Source: Rachycentron canadum (taxonomy: Eukaryota; Chordata; Actinopteri; Carangiformes; Rachycentridae). From it: DNA of 64,000 nt. Below the pieces are notes generated by a model, which worked only from the letters and a program-made list of their open reading frames with translations, was not told where the DNA came from and made no database searches. Below, piece by piece: positions 36,878-48,181 of the stretch (positions are counted from its first letter, which is position 1; every line of letters begins with the position of its first letter). Where the stretch lies: the NCBI GenBank assembly GCA_038496675.1, contig CM076649.1:16685478-16749477 (forward strand), in the 5' to 3' direction. A program made the translations under genes and the position numbers.

Positions 36878-36883
36878 TTTATT
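36878..36883 (-). terminator. traip: Candidate poly(A) signal of traip
   Basis: TTTATT on the plus strand reads AATAAA on the minus strand, about 0.41 kb beyond the traip stop codon (37293-37295). The resulting 3' UTR would include the (CA)n tract. Confidence 0.45.
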
Positions 36884-37004
36884 ATCTGAGTTGGTTTTAC
36901 ATCTGGCAGGACCATTAAAATTAAAACGATATCTACATGACATTTGAATGGTCTGCAAATCTGAAGCGAAGGCTTGGCAAGACAGTCCCCATCTCCAAAT
37001 TCAC

Positions 37005-37005
<1 letters not shown>

Positions 37006-37064
<59 letters not shown>
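37006..37064. repeat. (CA)n microsatellite in the traip 3' UTR
   Basis: An uninterrupted CA run of about 58 bases is followed by CAGAGACAGAGACAGAG. On the traip mRNA strand it is (TG)n. Open frames crossing it are artefacts. Confidence 0.97.
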
Positions 37065-37067
<3 letters not shown>

Positions 37068-37292
37068 ACAGAGACAGAGTAAAGATGTGCCGCAGTGTTG
37101 CTGATGCCACCAAAAGTTCTTCACCAGTTGTCAAATGTTCAGTCAGTTGCTGCTTTTAAGTGAAGTATGACCAGAAAGTCCTGTTTGGTGCTGAGCGGCA
37201 GAACTGCTGCCAGGCAGGTTCTCTGCGCCGAAACAGCACCATCATGTCGCTTCACATGCAGAATCCTGACCTCTGAGATATTTCTCGGAAAT

Positions 37293-40200
37293 TCACTCGA
37301 GGAAGCTGTCCAGAGTTAGGCGAGTTGCAATCTTCTGTGGAGGTCTGGTCACCTTCTTCCTTTTTGCTTTCATAAGTGGGCGAATCTCCGATAAAGGAGA
37401 CTGGGGTGCTTGGTTATGGAATGATGCAGTCGAGTTTACACTGGTGCTTTTTCTGGCTTTGTCTGGTGCCCAAAAATTCAAAAAGTAATATTATCCAAGC
37501 GCATTTTTGCAGGGAAGTATCTCTTTAGCAGCCAAAATGAACATTAGGTTGACAACCTAGTTAACCGTCTGTCTGCTGCATAAAGTGGGTCTATTTGATC
37601 TTATTTTCTGAGAATAGCTGAATGCTGCTGCTAAAAATAGGGTTGGTAAGAGGTCAGTTGAAAGCCAAAAACCAATAATATCCAGTTAAAAAAAAATCTC
37701 GTTGATTAATTAGTGCAAGTTTAAATTGCATTGAATGCCATCAGACTTATTTACGAGTACTTATATAAAAGACAAGTATTCCACAACAAAAAAAGGATAC
37801 AGGTTGAAAGAATTTAGTCCGTCCTCCTAATCCATCATAACCTGTTCTCACCTGAAACGAGAAACATTTTTTTTTCATCAGACCATTTTGCCAAAGGGTA
37901 AATTGTATAATAAAAAATACGAGATTGTTGTGTCGTACATACAGCTCCAGGCTTCTTCTGAGGGTCCAACATGCTACCAAAAGTCTTCTTTCTGAAGAGA
38001 AGGGAGTTCCTCAAAAACAGATCCATGGATCCATCCTCATCTTGAGCCTGAGGTACAATGTACATTTATATGTAATGATACACACACCAGATTCAAAAAT
38101 GGAGCTAAAGTGACTTTAACAGCCCTACCTTTGTTAAAGATGAACTTTTCTCATTGTATTTAGATGTTCTGAAAAATAAAGCATTTTACATGCTGTTTAT
38201 ACAAACACAACATAAACACACACTTTTGACTCACAAGTCACTAAACTTTAGCTTCCACAACCTTTTTCTTGCACATCAATGCCTTAAAACTTACACTGGA
38301 TGGTCAAGACGCATCTTCTTGAATGGGACCTGCGATGGTCTCTTGGACACATCATCCGGTGTGGTGATGTCATAGGTCATATTGAGGTCAATGTCCTGGC
38401 AATCTGCAGGCTGGTGGAGGTGCGGCTGCTTCAGCTCTAGTGGGGCCGGGCTGTAAGGTAAGCAGAGAAACGTCAACAGTAAAATCCACATGAGATTTCA
38501 GTTTAATGTGTGGCTGACACACACCTTTCAAACACGAGCCGGCTGAGGGTTTCATTTGTCCGTGTCGGCGTACTCAGTGTCTTTTGGAGAAACTCCACTT
38601 TCTTCTTCAGACTCTATTGAAAGATACGCATATAGACATTACAACAAATGATTTGTTATAAAACAAGAAGGACATAGGATGGATTAGCTTACTGAGATCT
38701 CTTTGTCAGCATTGGCCAGATCATTCTGCAGAGACTTCATGTCCTCTTTGTTCTGATTCACCTCCACTGAAGCTTTTTTTAACTACAAATGACACACAAA
38801 ACTTTAGAAATTTAGAGTTTCTCTTTGGCAACTTATTTCCTCTGCATGCTGACTAGTCACTACCTTGTTGTTTGAGGAGAGCACTTCTCTCTTCAACTTC
38901 TCACACATGTCATTTGTAGACTTCAGACTTCCCTTGAGGTTATCATACTCTCTGAAAAAGGAAGAGAAGATGAACGTAGAGTCACCGGTGACAGCATTCA
39001 TTAGTAATGAAGTTCAAAACGATGCAGTGTGAAAAGGAGTAGTTGCCTAGTAACACAATCAATCAACAGAGTGGGCTCCTTACTTTTTGAGAGAGATGCA
39101 GTAGATGGAAAGCTGCTCCACTGCTGCCTGACTGACACCCATATCTGTGATCATGGACTCCACCTCTGCTCTCTGACCCTGTAACAACACGTCCAGGCTG
39201 GGGACAAACCAGCAGCATTAGTGCACAGTATGAGCATGACTTTATTTTACAAAGAAGATATAGTACTATACGGAGCTTGACAATGAATCTGTCTTCGTTC
39301 CGTCCTTATGTATCCAAATTAGCAGCAATTTTTCCCTCCAATCACTACACCAAATTTTCGATACACTACACCACAAACACTGTCATACTTCACACTGCAG
39401 AGGGTTAGACCATCTAAAAGATTTCTCACACTTACACAATACTGTAAAATGTGGCCCTATAGACCTAGATTAGGGTTGAACGATATGCAAAATCATTTTG
39501 GCAGATATTACATTTGCTATGAGTCATGATTTCAGTTAGAATTGTCATTTTTGCCTAAAAATATATATTAAAATTATGTAATTTTTGTTGGGTCATGTGC
39601 CCTTATGGCTGAATTATAGTGATTTATAGATCTGAGTGTTTCAATAATACTATGATTAATTGTTCAGCCCTAACAAAAATATGATCATCTGACTGCAGAT
39701 ACCTTTCAAAGGTTTTCATTTTGATTCTGAGTCTCTGGGCCTCCTCCTTTGCAGCCTGAACTTCCTTCTGTTGTGTCTCCAAGTACGTCATCTGTTTCTG
39801 TGAGAACAGCAAAAAAAAAAAAAAAAATTGCAGTAGACTTCCTTTCTCTTAGTGATAGTATTCATCTCTATATGGGTTAAAGTAATGAAGGACAGGCAAC
39901 ATACTCTAAGAGCAGAGCAGAGCATCTCCTTTTCCATAATCTCTTTCCGCACGCCGTCCAGGTCTCTCTTTTGCTTGTCCACAGTCTCCCTCAAATTGTC
40001 CATCACCTTCTGTTTGTCTCGCCAGTCTCGCTCTACAAATTGAGCAGTTGGATAATTAACTAATAACTCTTACTTTAAACAATCCAGCATCACCATGACA
40101 ACACACACTTCTTACCTTTAGAGCTTAAAAGTACCTTCATTCGATCAAGCTCATTCTAAGGAAGAGAGGAAAAAAAGAGACATTAAGTCCAGATGACATG

Positions 40201-40685
40201 TTGACAAGAAGGACTATCTCTGGCATCAGTCTTTGGTTACCTGCAAGCTTTCGGGGTCCGCTGTGGCCTCCTCCTCTCCACCAATGTCAAAGTACAGCTT
40301 GCTGATGATGTGCCTGGTGCTGACCTACACAGAGCACAACAGTAGTTAGGTCCATGCATTTTATCTATGTGGCAAGTCGGTTCAGTCTGGGCTACAGGCA
40401 AATTGGTGGTGTTTGGAAGAGATGGTTAATGTACCTGTTTCCTACACTGAGGACAGGTTTTAGTGGGGGCTGTTTGAAACCACTGGAGAAGACTAAGAGG
40501 AGACAAGAGGGGGAACAGTTGGTTAAAACGCAGAATCATGTTGTGTTGAGTTTTGTTTATCACTTGACTTTCTTTGTCAGGTTTTACCATTCATAGTGGA
40601 AAGTGTGTCCGCAGTGGATGGCAGCAACATCTTTGGTGTGATCGAAGAAATCGGAGCAAATTGTACAATACGCACGGATAGGCAT
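37293..40685 (-). CDS. traip: TRAF-interacting protein, RING-type E3 ubiquitin ligase, about 15 coding exons, 439 aa
   Basis: Coding exons in mRNA order (plus-strand coordinates): 40588-40685, 40435-40492, 40241-40324, 40116-40155, 39905-40032, 39703-39797, 39084-39197, 38864-38951, 38693-38782, 38525-38613, 38295-38450, 38129-38144, 37943-38047, 37801-37851, 37293-37400; 1320 nt. TRAIP ubiquitinates stalled replicative helicase (CMG) and promotes interstrand-crosslink and mitotic replisome processing in the nucleus. The RING ligands are Cys7, Cys10, Cys25, His27, His30, Cys33, Cys46 and Cys49. Heptad-rich coiled coil follows (about 80-300), then conserved IDLNMTYDITTP and VRTGYDGLGGRTKFFQP, and a basic tail ending LDSFLE. 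Exon 38129-38144 is a 16-nt micro-exon with a weak acceptor; the alternative is a two-base-shorter donor for the previous exon and no micro-exon (433 aa). The first coding exon opens at 40706 after a minus-strand acceptor. The gene is convergent with grm6. Confidence 0.9.
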
Positions 40686-40922
40686 CGTAAAGTCACAAGG
40701 ATCAGCCTGCCAAGGACACAGAAACACGTATCAAATAAACTACCTTCAAACACTGTTATACGGTCTCAAATCATACATGGGTGTTGGTGTTTGGTAGGTA
40801 ACATTCAAGTCCTTAATGCCACAGATGTTTCCTTAACGGCACCAAACAGGTTAGTGGCTCGTAACATTTAGCTATGCTAGTTAGCTAAAAACTTTAGCCT
40901 TATCGCCAGTCGTTATACTTAC

Positions 40923-41100
40923 CAAACAAAGATGTTAAGTTACTGCAGAGTCCTTTGTTATAAAGTGAAACATTCCTATTATAATCAGTAATAATCCACT
41001 TTAGCCCAGTTTAAGTGATACTGGGACAGAACCTCGCTAGCTAACACAGACTCACTGCTTTGTTTCCCCGCTGAACTTTCAAACACAAGCCCCGCCCCTG
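40923..41100 (-). promoter_or_regulatory. traip: Probable traip 5' untranslated exon and promoter with GC box
   Basis: On the minus strand a GTAAGT donor sits at 40922-40917, upstream of the acceptor before the ATG exon (40706). The sequence to its right becomes GC-rich and holds CCCGCCCC at 41091-41098, an Sp1-type GC box, followed by CpG-containing DNA to about 41145. The exact transcription start is not visible. Confidence 0.45.
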
Positions 41101-41145
41101 GCGCTGCGTTCAGGTGCCGCCGCGATTCCCCATGTCACGTTTGCG

Positions 41146-42282
41146 ACAGCATACATTTTTCTTGGATTTGAAAACGACACGTCAATGTATTTTGGTGGTA
41201 AAGAAAAACTTTTAATTTTTGCATCAGAGCAATTAATATTTCCTCTTTTTTTCCCGTTTCATGGCGGGTGGCAAACGCGTGCAATACGCCGCCTGCCATG
41301 TATGAATAATCTATGTCCTTGACAAAAAAAAAAATCAGTTTCTGTGGCCTAATATATATAATAAAGTAGCAGGCTGGGTTCTTCCACTCCGAGCCTTTAA
41401 TGTTTCTTCTTCTCCACGGTACTTTTGCCAGTGAAAAATCACACGCTCCGCTGATTCCTGTATTAGACAGTACTCACGTGATCTTCCCGAGGGAAGTTTG
41501 TTTCAGTGTAGTTTCATGAAGTATGTCCTACCCTCAGCCTTGTTCAGCTGTTCCCCTCTATGCTGCCGTTTAAACGTGTCCTCACTGTGTCACCCCCGAC
41601 TCCTGCATGAGGGTGTCCTCCTGTTTTTCCTGTAACCAAACTGTGCTGCGGCTCTTTAATGAACTTTCTTTTGATTATACCTGAGGCTGTTTGAAATGTC
41701 CATGATCTAGAGCCCGTTTTGTTAATGCATCCACATCTGCCCTTTATCCCTCTGTGACCAACAGCCACACAAATCAAGTACATTTTTCTCATTTTTTAGT
41801 TTGTACAGTTTCTATCTCACTAACCAAATCCCGCCTTCTGTGAAATAAATTATTGCAATGGTTTAGGCGAAATGCACAACACAATTGTGCAGGAAGCTAC
41901 CTTTGAGCTAGCATAGTATAGTATAACATATTTAACATTTGGTTGATACAAAATTTCATTTCCACTCATGCATATTTATTCACACACGCACACTAACCGT
42001 GAAATGATTAAAGAAGTGTGTTAAAAAAAATAAACTTTAATTAACATTTTATATAATTCTTATCTTAGAACAAGCTTCTGGTTGTGATGATCATCGACGC
42101 TAAATGAAAAAACGCTGAATGAAAAACTAGGATAAATTAACAGTGCAAATGCCATACTGCAACAAAACTCAAAAATTAACTCTCAAATTGGTCACTGGTC
42201 ACTAAATCTTTTAACCCCTTAAATCCAATCTCTGGAGGAGAACTGCATATCCCACAATTCCTACTTTCGCAGCACATCAGAT
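41146..42282. other. Intergenic DNA between traip and mon1a
   Basis: Mostly AT-rich. No exon-like frame was found; the 82-codon minus-strand frame at 41544-41792 has no recognisable similarity. Any mon1a first exon in or near here could not be identified with confidence. Confidence 0.4.
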
Positions 42283-42687
42283 CATAATGCTACGTTCACA
42301 TAAAGGTAAATCCGGAAACTCTGAGTGGAAAACCGCTCGTTCACGTTAATATGGACTCCTGCAGTAACATCATCACATTAATAGTCAGTCATGTTAATAG
42401 CAATGACTTCTTGTTTCAAAATGTCTCGGCAAAAACTCTAACTTTAACAAATTAATAATGCATATCACATACTAAAATGGCTTGTAAATGTAAATGTAAA
42501 TGGCTTGTAAAATCCAATTGATTTAACCAATGATTTTGGTTATCATGACGTGAAGTCAGGTAAATTAAGGACCTGAATTTCCGTACGAACTGCCGAGCAA
42601 AAAAATCGGACCTGTTCATGATTTAAAATATTTTTTTCCGACTGGGTAATTTTCGATTTCCCGAGGTGCCATGAACGCAGCATTATG
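42283..42687. mobile_element. Candidate MITE, about 0.4 kb, non-autonomous DNA transposon
   Basis: The left end CATAATGCTACGTTCAC (42283-42299) and the reverse complement of the right end (42671-42687, CATAATGCTGCGTTCAT) agree at 15 of 17 positions. The inner flanks also mirror loosely (AAATCCGGAAACTC against GGGAAATCGAAAATT). No transposase frame exists between the ends. Target-site duplications are not clear, so the superfamily is undecided; the CGGAAA-rich inner ends remind me of hAT-type MITEs in fishes. Confidence 0.5.
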
Positions 42688-43304
42688 TTGACTAGCAAGA
42701 AGTGGTATCGGTGTCCTGCCCCAGTGAGTTAGCTAGCTGCAGCAACTGTGACAATCGAGTTGAGGAGTACAACGACCAAATGTAGACAGCTTCGGAAATG
42801 AAAGGTAAACATTGTGAAACAACTGAAGGAAAGCTCTGTGTCAGGATAAAGGCAGTAAAAGTAAAGCCAGCCAGCTTTAGATGCTGTTGACTCTCTGCTA
42901 AAGTTAGCTATCAAAGTAGCCTTTGAAGTTCTGCATAGATGTCAGGCGAGTCTGAAGGTGTGAAAAAGGAAAGAGATACAATTTATATGAAAAGGAGGAT
43001 GCACACATGGAGAAGAGAGGTGACACTCACACGAGACTCTTATTCTGTTTCCTGATATAGTTTCGTAACAGACACAGCATGTAGCAAAAAGAGTGAGACT
43101 GGTTGAGCTGTGATGCTTATCTGAAAATAAAAAGGGCTAAAGTCACACCATAAAATTTGAATGACTGTGGTCATGCTGTAATGATTGTAGATGACAACCA
43201 GCGTGAACTTTAGTCATAGCCCCAGTCATGAAGCTGTTAACCTATAGTCTCCATGTCTTTCTGTCTGTCCTCTCAGGTGTGTGTCCCTGCCATAAGAAGT
43301 AGTG

Positions 43305-46300
43305 ATGGACGGAGAAGCCCAAAGGGCGACTGTGTCATGGGAGAATGGCACTCTGGCTCCGGTGGATCGCCTCCGCTCTGACAGGGCAGAAAGCCCGACA
43401 CCAGGCCTGGTGGAGGGAACTGAACCAGGTGAGGCTTGTCCACATACAGCACTCAGACAGACCTACAGTGTAACTTTCCAAAGCACAAATATTTTGAGAT
43501 CCTTTCCACCTTCAGTTTCAGCATCAACATTTCCCCTTTCTCGTATTTCAAAGAGGGTCTGTGTGGACATGTTGTGGGTTGGATAGGTGGATGAATGAAT
43601 TGATGTAATTTAAGTGTCATTCCATCTTGTGGCCTATCCCTCATGGGAGTACATTACAATGCATCAAACATGCTTACAGTACACAAGGATAACATTTACA
43701 GTACACCAATGAGCCTTCATGTCAGCTGATCATGCATCACTCTGTGGGTAAGATCTACTATCATGAATCCTTCTATCGTCCGACACTTGATGGGATTATA
43801 GAACTACGCTGCACAGTGTAGAGTCCGTGATAGCAGCTTGATTCCGCCATATTTAAAAAAATCTTTTCTGTGGCCTTGTCAATGTCAAGAGCAGGAGAGC
43901 AATGCTTTCCTGTAACTTCCCCCATAGGTGAAAACTGTTCCATGAGTAGACATCCTGTTGGCGAGTAGTTGCTAGGCAACACTTGGGCCCAAAAACCAGA
44001 ATGACTTGTTTTTATTTTGTGAGGAATAAAGAAGTTCTCCATTTGGTGTGTATGCGTGTGTGAGAGAGAGAGGGTATGAATATGCACGTCCTGTCTGTGC
44101 AAAGAAGTATTTGATCACAATGCTGTGTATTATGCTTGTCATTCAAACAGCCATTTTGTTGGCTGTGTTGTGATCCTTTTAATTTCATTTTATCTCTGTG
44201 AGACTAAAGTGTAATGATAGTGATAATCGCTTTTAAATTTATGCTATTAAAAGAGTTAATGCATTATACATTAACATGTCAACAATATTAGAGGGAAACG
44301 TTGCCATTTTTTTTGCCATGAACTGTAATAACACAAACATATCTTAACTGAAGTCTGGAGAAGGAGATTTTTGTTTCAGAGCACATCTGCAGCAGCCCAC
44401 ATCTGTCACGTCCAGCTTTAACTAATCCATCTCTGACAGGAGAAATGATGTAACTTTGTCTGGATTTGCTCTTTCCAGTCAGGAGATAAACAGGATGTTT
44501 TTTGCCATGTTGTCTGACTGACTCATTATCACAGTTGTCCTATTCTTCTCCTACTGTCTTTCTCCAATTTAAATAAGCTGTAGCCAGAGGTTGTTAATTT
44601 GTGGCTGCTCTGAATAGAATGAATAGAATAGAATTACCAGACTAACTAAAACTTTTTCTTTGGTCTTAAGTATGAAGTCATATCTTGCAGGGCAAGACTT
44701 GGCTTAATATAAGAATTCATTTTCCATCTTTTGTGGCCGACAGTGGCTCAGTTCATCCACTGAATGGAGTACAGTCCTGAATGGTTCCCATTGAAAAGCT
44801 CAGGGAAGTGGTTGAGAGCTGATCTCAGTGGTGGGGCAGCTCACCAGATGTACATTTGCCAAACCAACTAGTCGGTGTTCACTCTTTAAAGTTTTTTCTT
44901 TTGCAGGAGCAAAAAGTATTGTTTAGAAACATTTCAAAGTCATATTTGAGTATAATGTTCACATTTGTGTTGCTTGTTGAAGTTTGTTTTTGACCAATGT
45001 GAAGAAGACACTGCACTTAAAAACAGACTAGTTTTCAAGCACTATTTTTCACTTCCAAGGTTCTGTGAGCTTTTGTTTGACAGTGGATAAAATAATCCTG
45101 AGTGTTGCTATGCCATTTCACTCAGACTGAAACCAACTCAAAATAAACACATCAAACTGAAAACACTTGACCATCATTATCGCAGGTGCCGGTCAGAAGA
45201 GTGCTATGTTTGTCCATGCACAGTCTTTTGAGGATCTGACTGCAGAGACTGAGGAAGGGGCTCAGAGGGATGCTGGACTGGACACATCAGAGGGAGAGTG
45301 CACAGAGGAGCTCAAGATGTTGGTGGGCGAGAAAGCCATAGAGGAGCGACGAAACAGCATTTCATCGGAGAGCAGGTCTAAGGAGGAGGATGTGTCCAGT
45401 GAGGCGTGGAGGAGCCACAGAAAACACGTGTTTGTTCTGAGTGAGGCTGGAAAACCAATCTACACCCGCTACGGCACAGAGGAAGCCCTGTCCAGCACCA
45501 TGGGGGTGATGATGGCCCTTGTGTCCTTTGTAGAGGCCGAGAAAAACATCATCCGCTCCATCCATGCAGGTCAGAATACACCAGGTTTTTTAAGTTAAAA
45601 TATATTGGGTCAAAAGTGCGTTTAATGATATCCATTGAATCCATGTATCCTCTGTTAACACCTCTTGTGTCAGATGGCTGTAAAGTGGTTTTCCTCACCA
45701 AGAGCCCTCTGGTCCTGGTGGGCGTGTATCGGACCTTTCAGTCAGACAAGGAGCTGCTGCGGGAGCTGCAGTACATCTACTACCAGATCGTCAGCCTGCT
45801 CACACTCACTCAGCTCAACCATATCTTCCAGCACAAGCAAAACTACGACCTGCGCCGCCTGCTGGCCGGCTCTGAGTATCTCACCGACAACCTGCTGCAT
45901 CGACTGGACCGAGACCCCGGGCTGCTCCTCAGCGCCGTCACCTGCTTGCCTCTGGCCAGCTCTGCCAGGGATGTGGTCTCATCGAGTCTGCAGGCAGCTA
46001 AAGCCAAAAACCTGGTGTTTTCCATCCTGCTGGCAGGGGACCACCTTGTTACACTGGTGAGAAAAAAGGACCAGTTCCTCCACCATATAGACTTGCACCT
46101 TGTCTTCAACCTCGTTGGCTCCTCTTCATCCTTCCGGGAGGGTGAAGGTTGGACACCGATCTGCCTGCCAAAGTTTAACACTGCAGGATTTTTCCACGCC
46201 CACATTTCTTACCTGGAGCCTTCATCTGAGCTTTGCCTCATCCTGGTCTCAACAGACAGGGAGGACTTTTTTAACATGTCCAACTGCAAGCAACGATTCC

Positions 46301-47737
46301 TGGAGAGGCTGAGTAAGCGCAGCGCTTACCAGGCTCTGAAGGAGGCCCTTAAATCTCCTACTTACTCTGTGGCTCAGGTCGGCATCCCAGAGCTCAGGCA
46401 CTTCCTGTACAAATCAAAGAGCTCTGGGCTTTACACCAGGTGGGTGCTGAAAAATTTTAATAGTTACACCAGTGCTAGAATTAATTGAATTTTCTAAGCC
46501 TTTATTAGTGCAAATCATCACTTGTTGGACAAGATGTTTTTCTTTCTCTTCCTCCAGTCCAGAGTTTCCTATGGCGTACCAGTCTGATGAGGAGCAGGAA
46601 AGGCTGATGGGTTTGTACCAGGACCTTCACAGCTGCTTGCACCATCCAACCAGACCTCTGCGTTCCTTCTACCGCTGTAGTGAAGCTGAAAATCTGCTGG
46701 CATGGGTAAGCCCAACATAATGAGATGTAATGCTTTTGTAGTCTTTTAAAGAATATTACAATTTCTTACAAACATACAATATGCAAAACATAAGGTTTAT
46801 TGTATAAGGCATATTGTTTGTATAATACTGAGGTGATTGCACTCATTTTTGACAGCATTTCTTGATTTCATTTTATTTCAACATCAATAACTAAAAATTC
46901 AGTGATGAGGAAACACGATGTTAAGAAGCTTTGAAAAACTTCCTCAGTCTTATGTTGAGTGCCATGTGTAATTTGGAAGACAATTAGGTATGTGGTACTT
47001 TGAGTTAAAAAATTTTGAAAAACAGATTCTATTGTGAGAAGTAAGAAATTGTAATATTCTTTAAAAGACTACAAAAAGCATTACATCTCATTATGCAAAA
47101 CCTTATGTTTTGCATATCGCCATATATATATATATATATATTTATTTATTTATTTTAGGCTTGTATGAAACAAGCAAGTTCCTTTACATGTGGGGAATAT
47201 TTCTAGGTCAGCGAGTCTCTGTAACATCACAATGCTTCATTTATAGTGTTCACCTATTATAAAGAAAAAATGGCAACTGCTGTGATTTGAAAGTTGCACT
47301 TTGCCATCGCAATATGGGCAAGTGCCAATAAGTGTGCAGGTCTACTCAGTACTTTGCAGCATTTTTACTTTAATCAGAAAAAAGGAAACTGCACATTTTT
47401 CCTTTCCTCATACTTCAGCAGTTGTGGTGAACGGTTTGACATTCATGTTGCAACATGAGTCATGAGGTTAATGTTGTTTAAGTCAGGAGAAATGTTGCAA
47501 AATTGATTCAGTTTATGTCCTCTATGTAAGGACAGTATTTTGTGTTTAAGGATAACAATGAAGCACAAGTTGTTTATTCTCCTTCCTCTACTGCAGGTGA
47601 CAAGTGGCTTCGAGCTCTACCTCTGCTTCAGTCCGCTGGCAACCAAGGCCTTGGCGGTCTCTGCTGTCAACAAACTGCTGAAGTGGATCAGGAAGGAGGA
47701 GGACCGTCTCTTCATCCTTAGTCCTCTGACATACTGA
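43305..47737 (+). CDS. mon1a: Vacuolar fusion protein MON1 homolog A, 5 coding exons, 520 aa
   Basis: Coding exons: 43305-43428, 45186-45569, 45674-46439, 46558-46705, 47597-47737; 1563 nt. MON1 pairs with CCZ1 to form the guanine-nucleotide exchange factor for Rab7, driving conversion of early to late endosomes and lysosome or autophagosome fusion. The N-terminal 115 residues are acidic and poorly ordered, with RAESPTPG and AMFVHAQSFEDLT shared with mammalian MON1A. The longin-domain core starts near residue 118 (KHVFVLSEAGKPIYTRYG), continues through SPLVLVGVYRT, QNYDLRRLL and DQFLHHIDLHLVFNL, then FREGEGWTPICLPKFN and HISYLEP, and ends in RKEEDRLFILSPLTY at the stop. Its length is close to mammalian MON1A. 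ATG 43305 follows the acceptor TCTCAG at 43270-43275; an in-frame GTG just before is ignored. A large first coding intron (43429-45185) has no other gene. The A/B choice rests on the N terminus and the mst1r neighbour. Confidence 0.92.
46717..47117. mobile_element. Foldback (MITE-like) element with interleaved inverted repeats in mon1a intron 4
   Basis: The segment 46717-46769 is the reverse complement of 47041-47094 except for one base in a T-run. A second pair, 46779-46798 and 47098-47117, is a perfect 20-base inverted match. The pairs are ordered A, B, A', B' rather than nested. The interior of about 240 bases has no coding frame. The element starts 12 bases after the exon 46558-46705 donor. 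Probably a non-autonomous DNA transposon; target-site duplications were not identified. Confidence 0.7.
47122..47154. repeat. (TA)n then (TTTA)n simple repeat
   Basis: TA units at 47122-47140 run directly into TTTA units at 47141-47154, just after the foldback element in mon1a intron 4. Confidence 0.9.
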
Positions 47738-48175
47738 GCCCTCGCTGCTGGCTGACCTCCTGGAACAAAAAGCGCCCCATGAACGTTGCCTGGCCCGGTG
47801 CTACCAGCAGCTGTGGATGAAGCAGTGGTCAGTTCAGTGTCTACATACTGTATGATGTCAAAGCTATGCATTACTTGCTTCTGGGTTCCTCTGATCTAAT
47901 TCACAGATTTGTGATGAAGTAGATTGTGCAATGACTGTAAATTAAAGCTATATTTTAGCTGGCTGGATTTTTTTTTTTTTTTTAAACATTTGATCTGGAT
48001 AACAATAACATATGTAGTAGCATAAGTAGCATCAGCACAGTCTTGTGGTGTCTGTTTGCTGCTGAGGTTGTTTCATAAATGATTATTTTACTGTAACAGA
48101 CCTATTATGCCTTCCAAAACAACAACAGTCTTTTTTTAATGCTATCAACTCTTAAAAAATCTCTTAAAAATCAAG

Positions 48176-48181
48176 AATAAA
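48176..48181 (+). terminator. mon1a: Candidate poly(A) signal of mon1a
   Basis: AATAAA lies 438 bases beyond the mon1a stop codon. A second hexamer (AAATAAAAG) near 48580 could serve a longer transcript. Confidence 0.45.

Noticed and set aside
36736..37134. Minus-strand frames with poly Cys-Val
   Set aside because: These are the (CA)n microsatellite read in translation within the traip 3' UTR.
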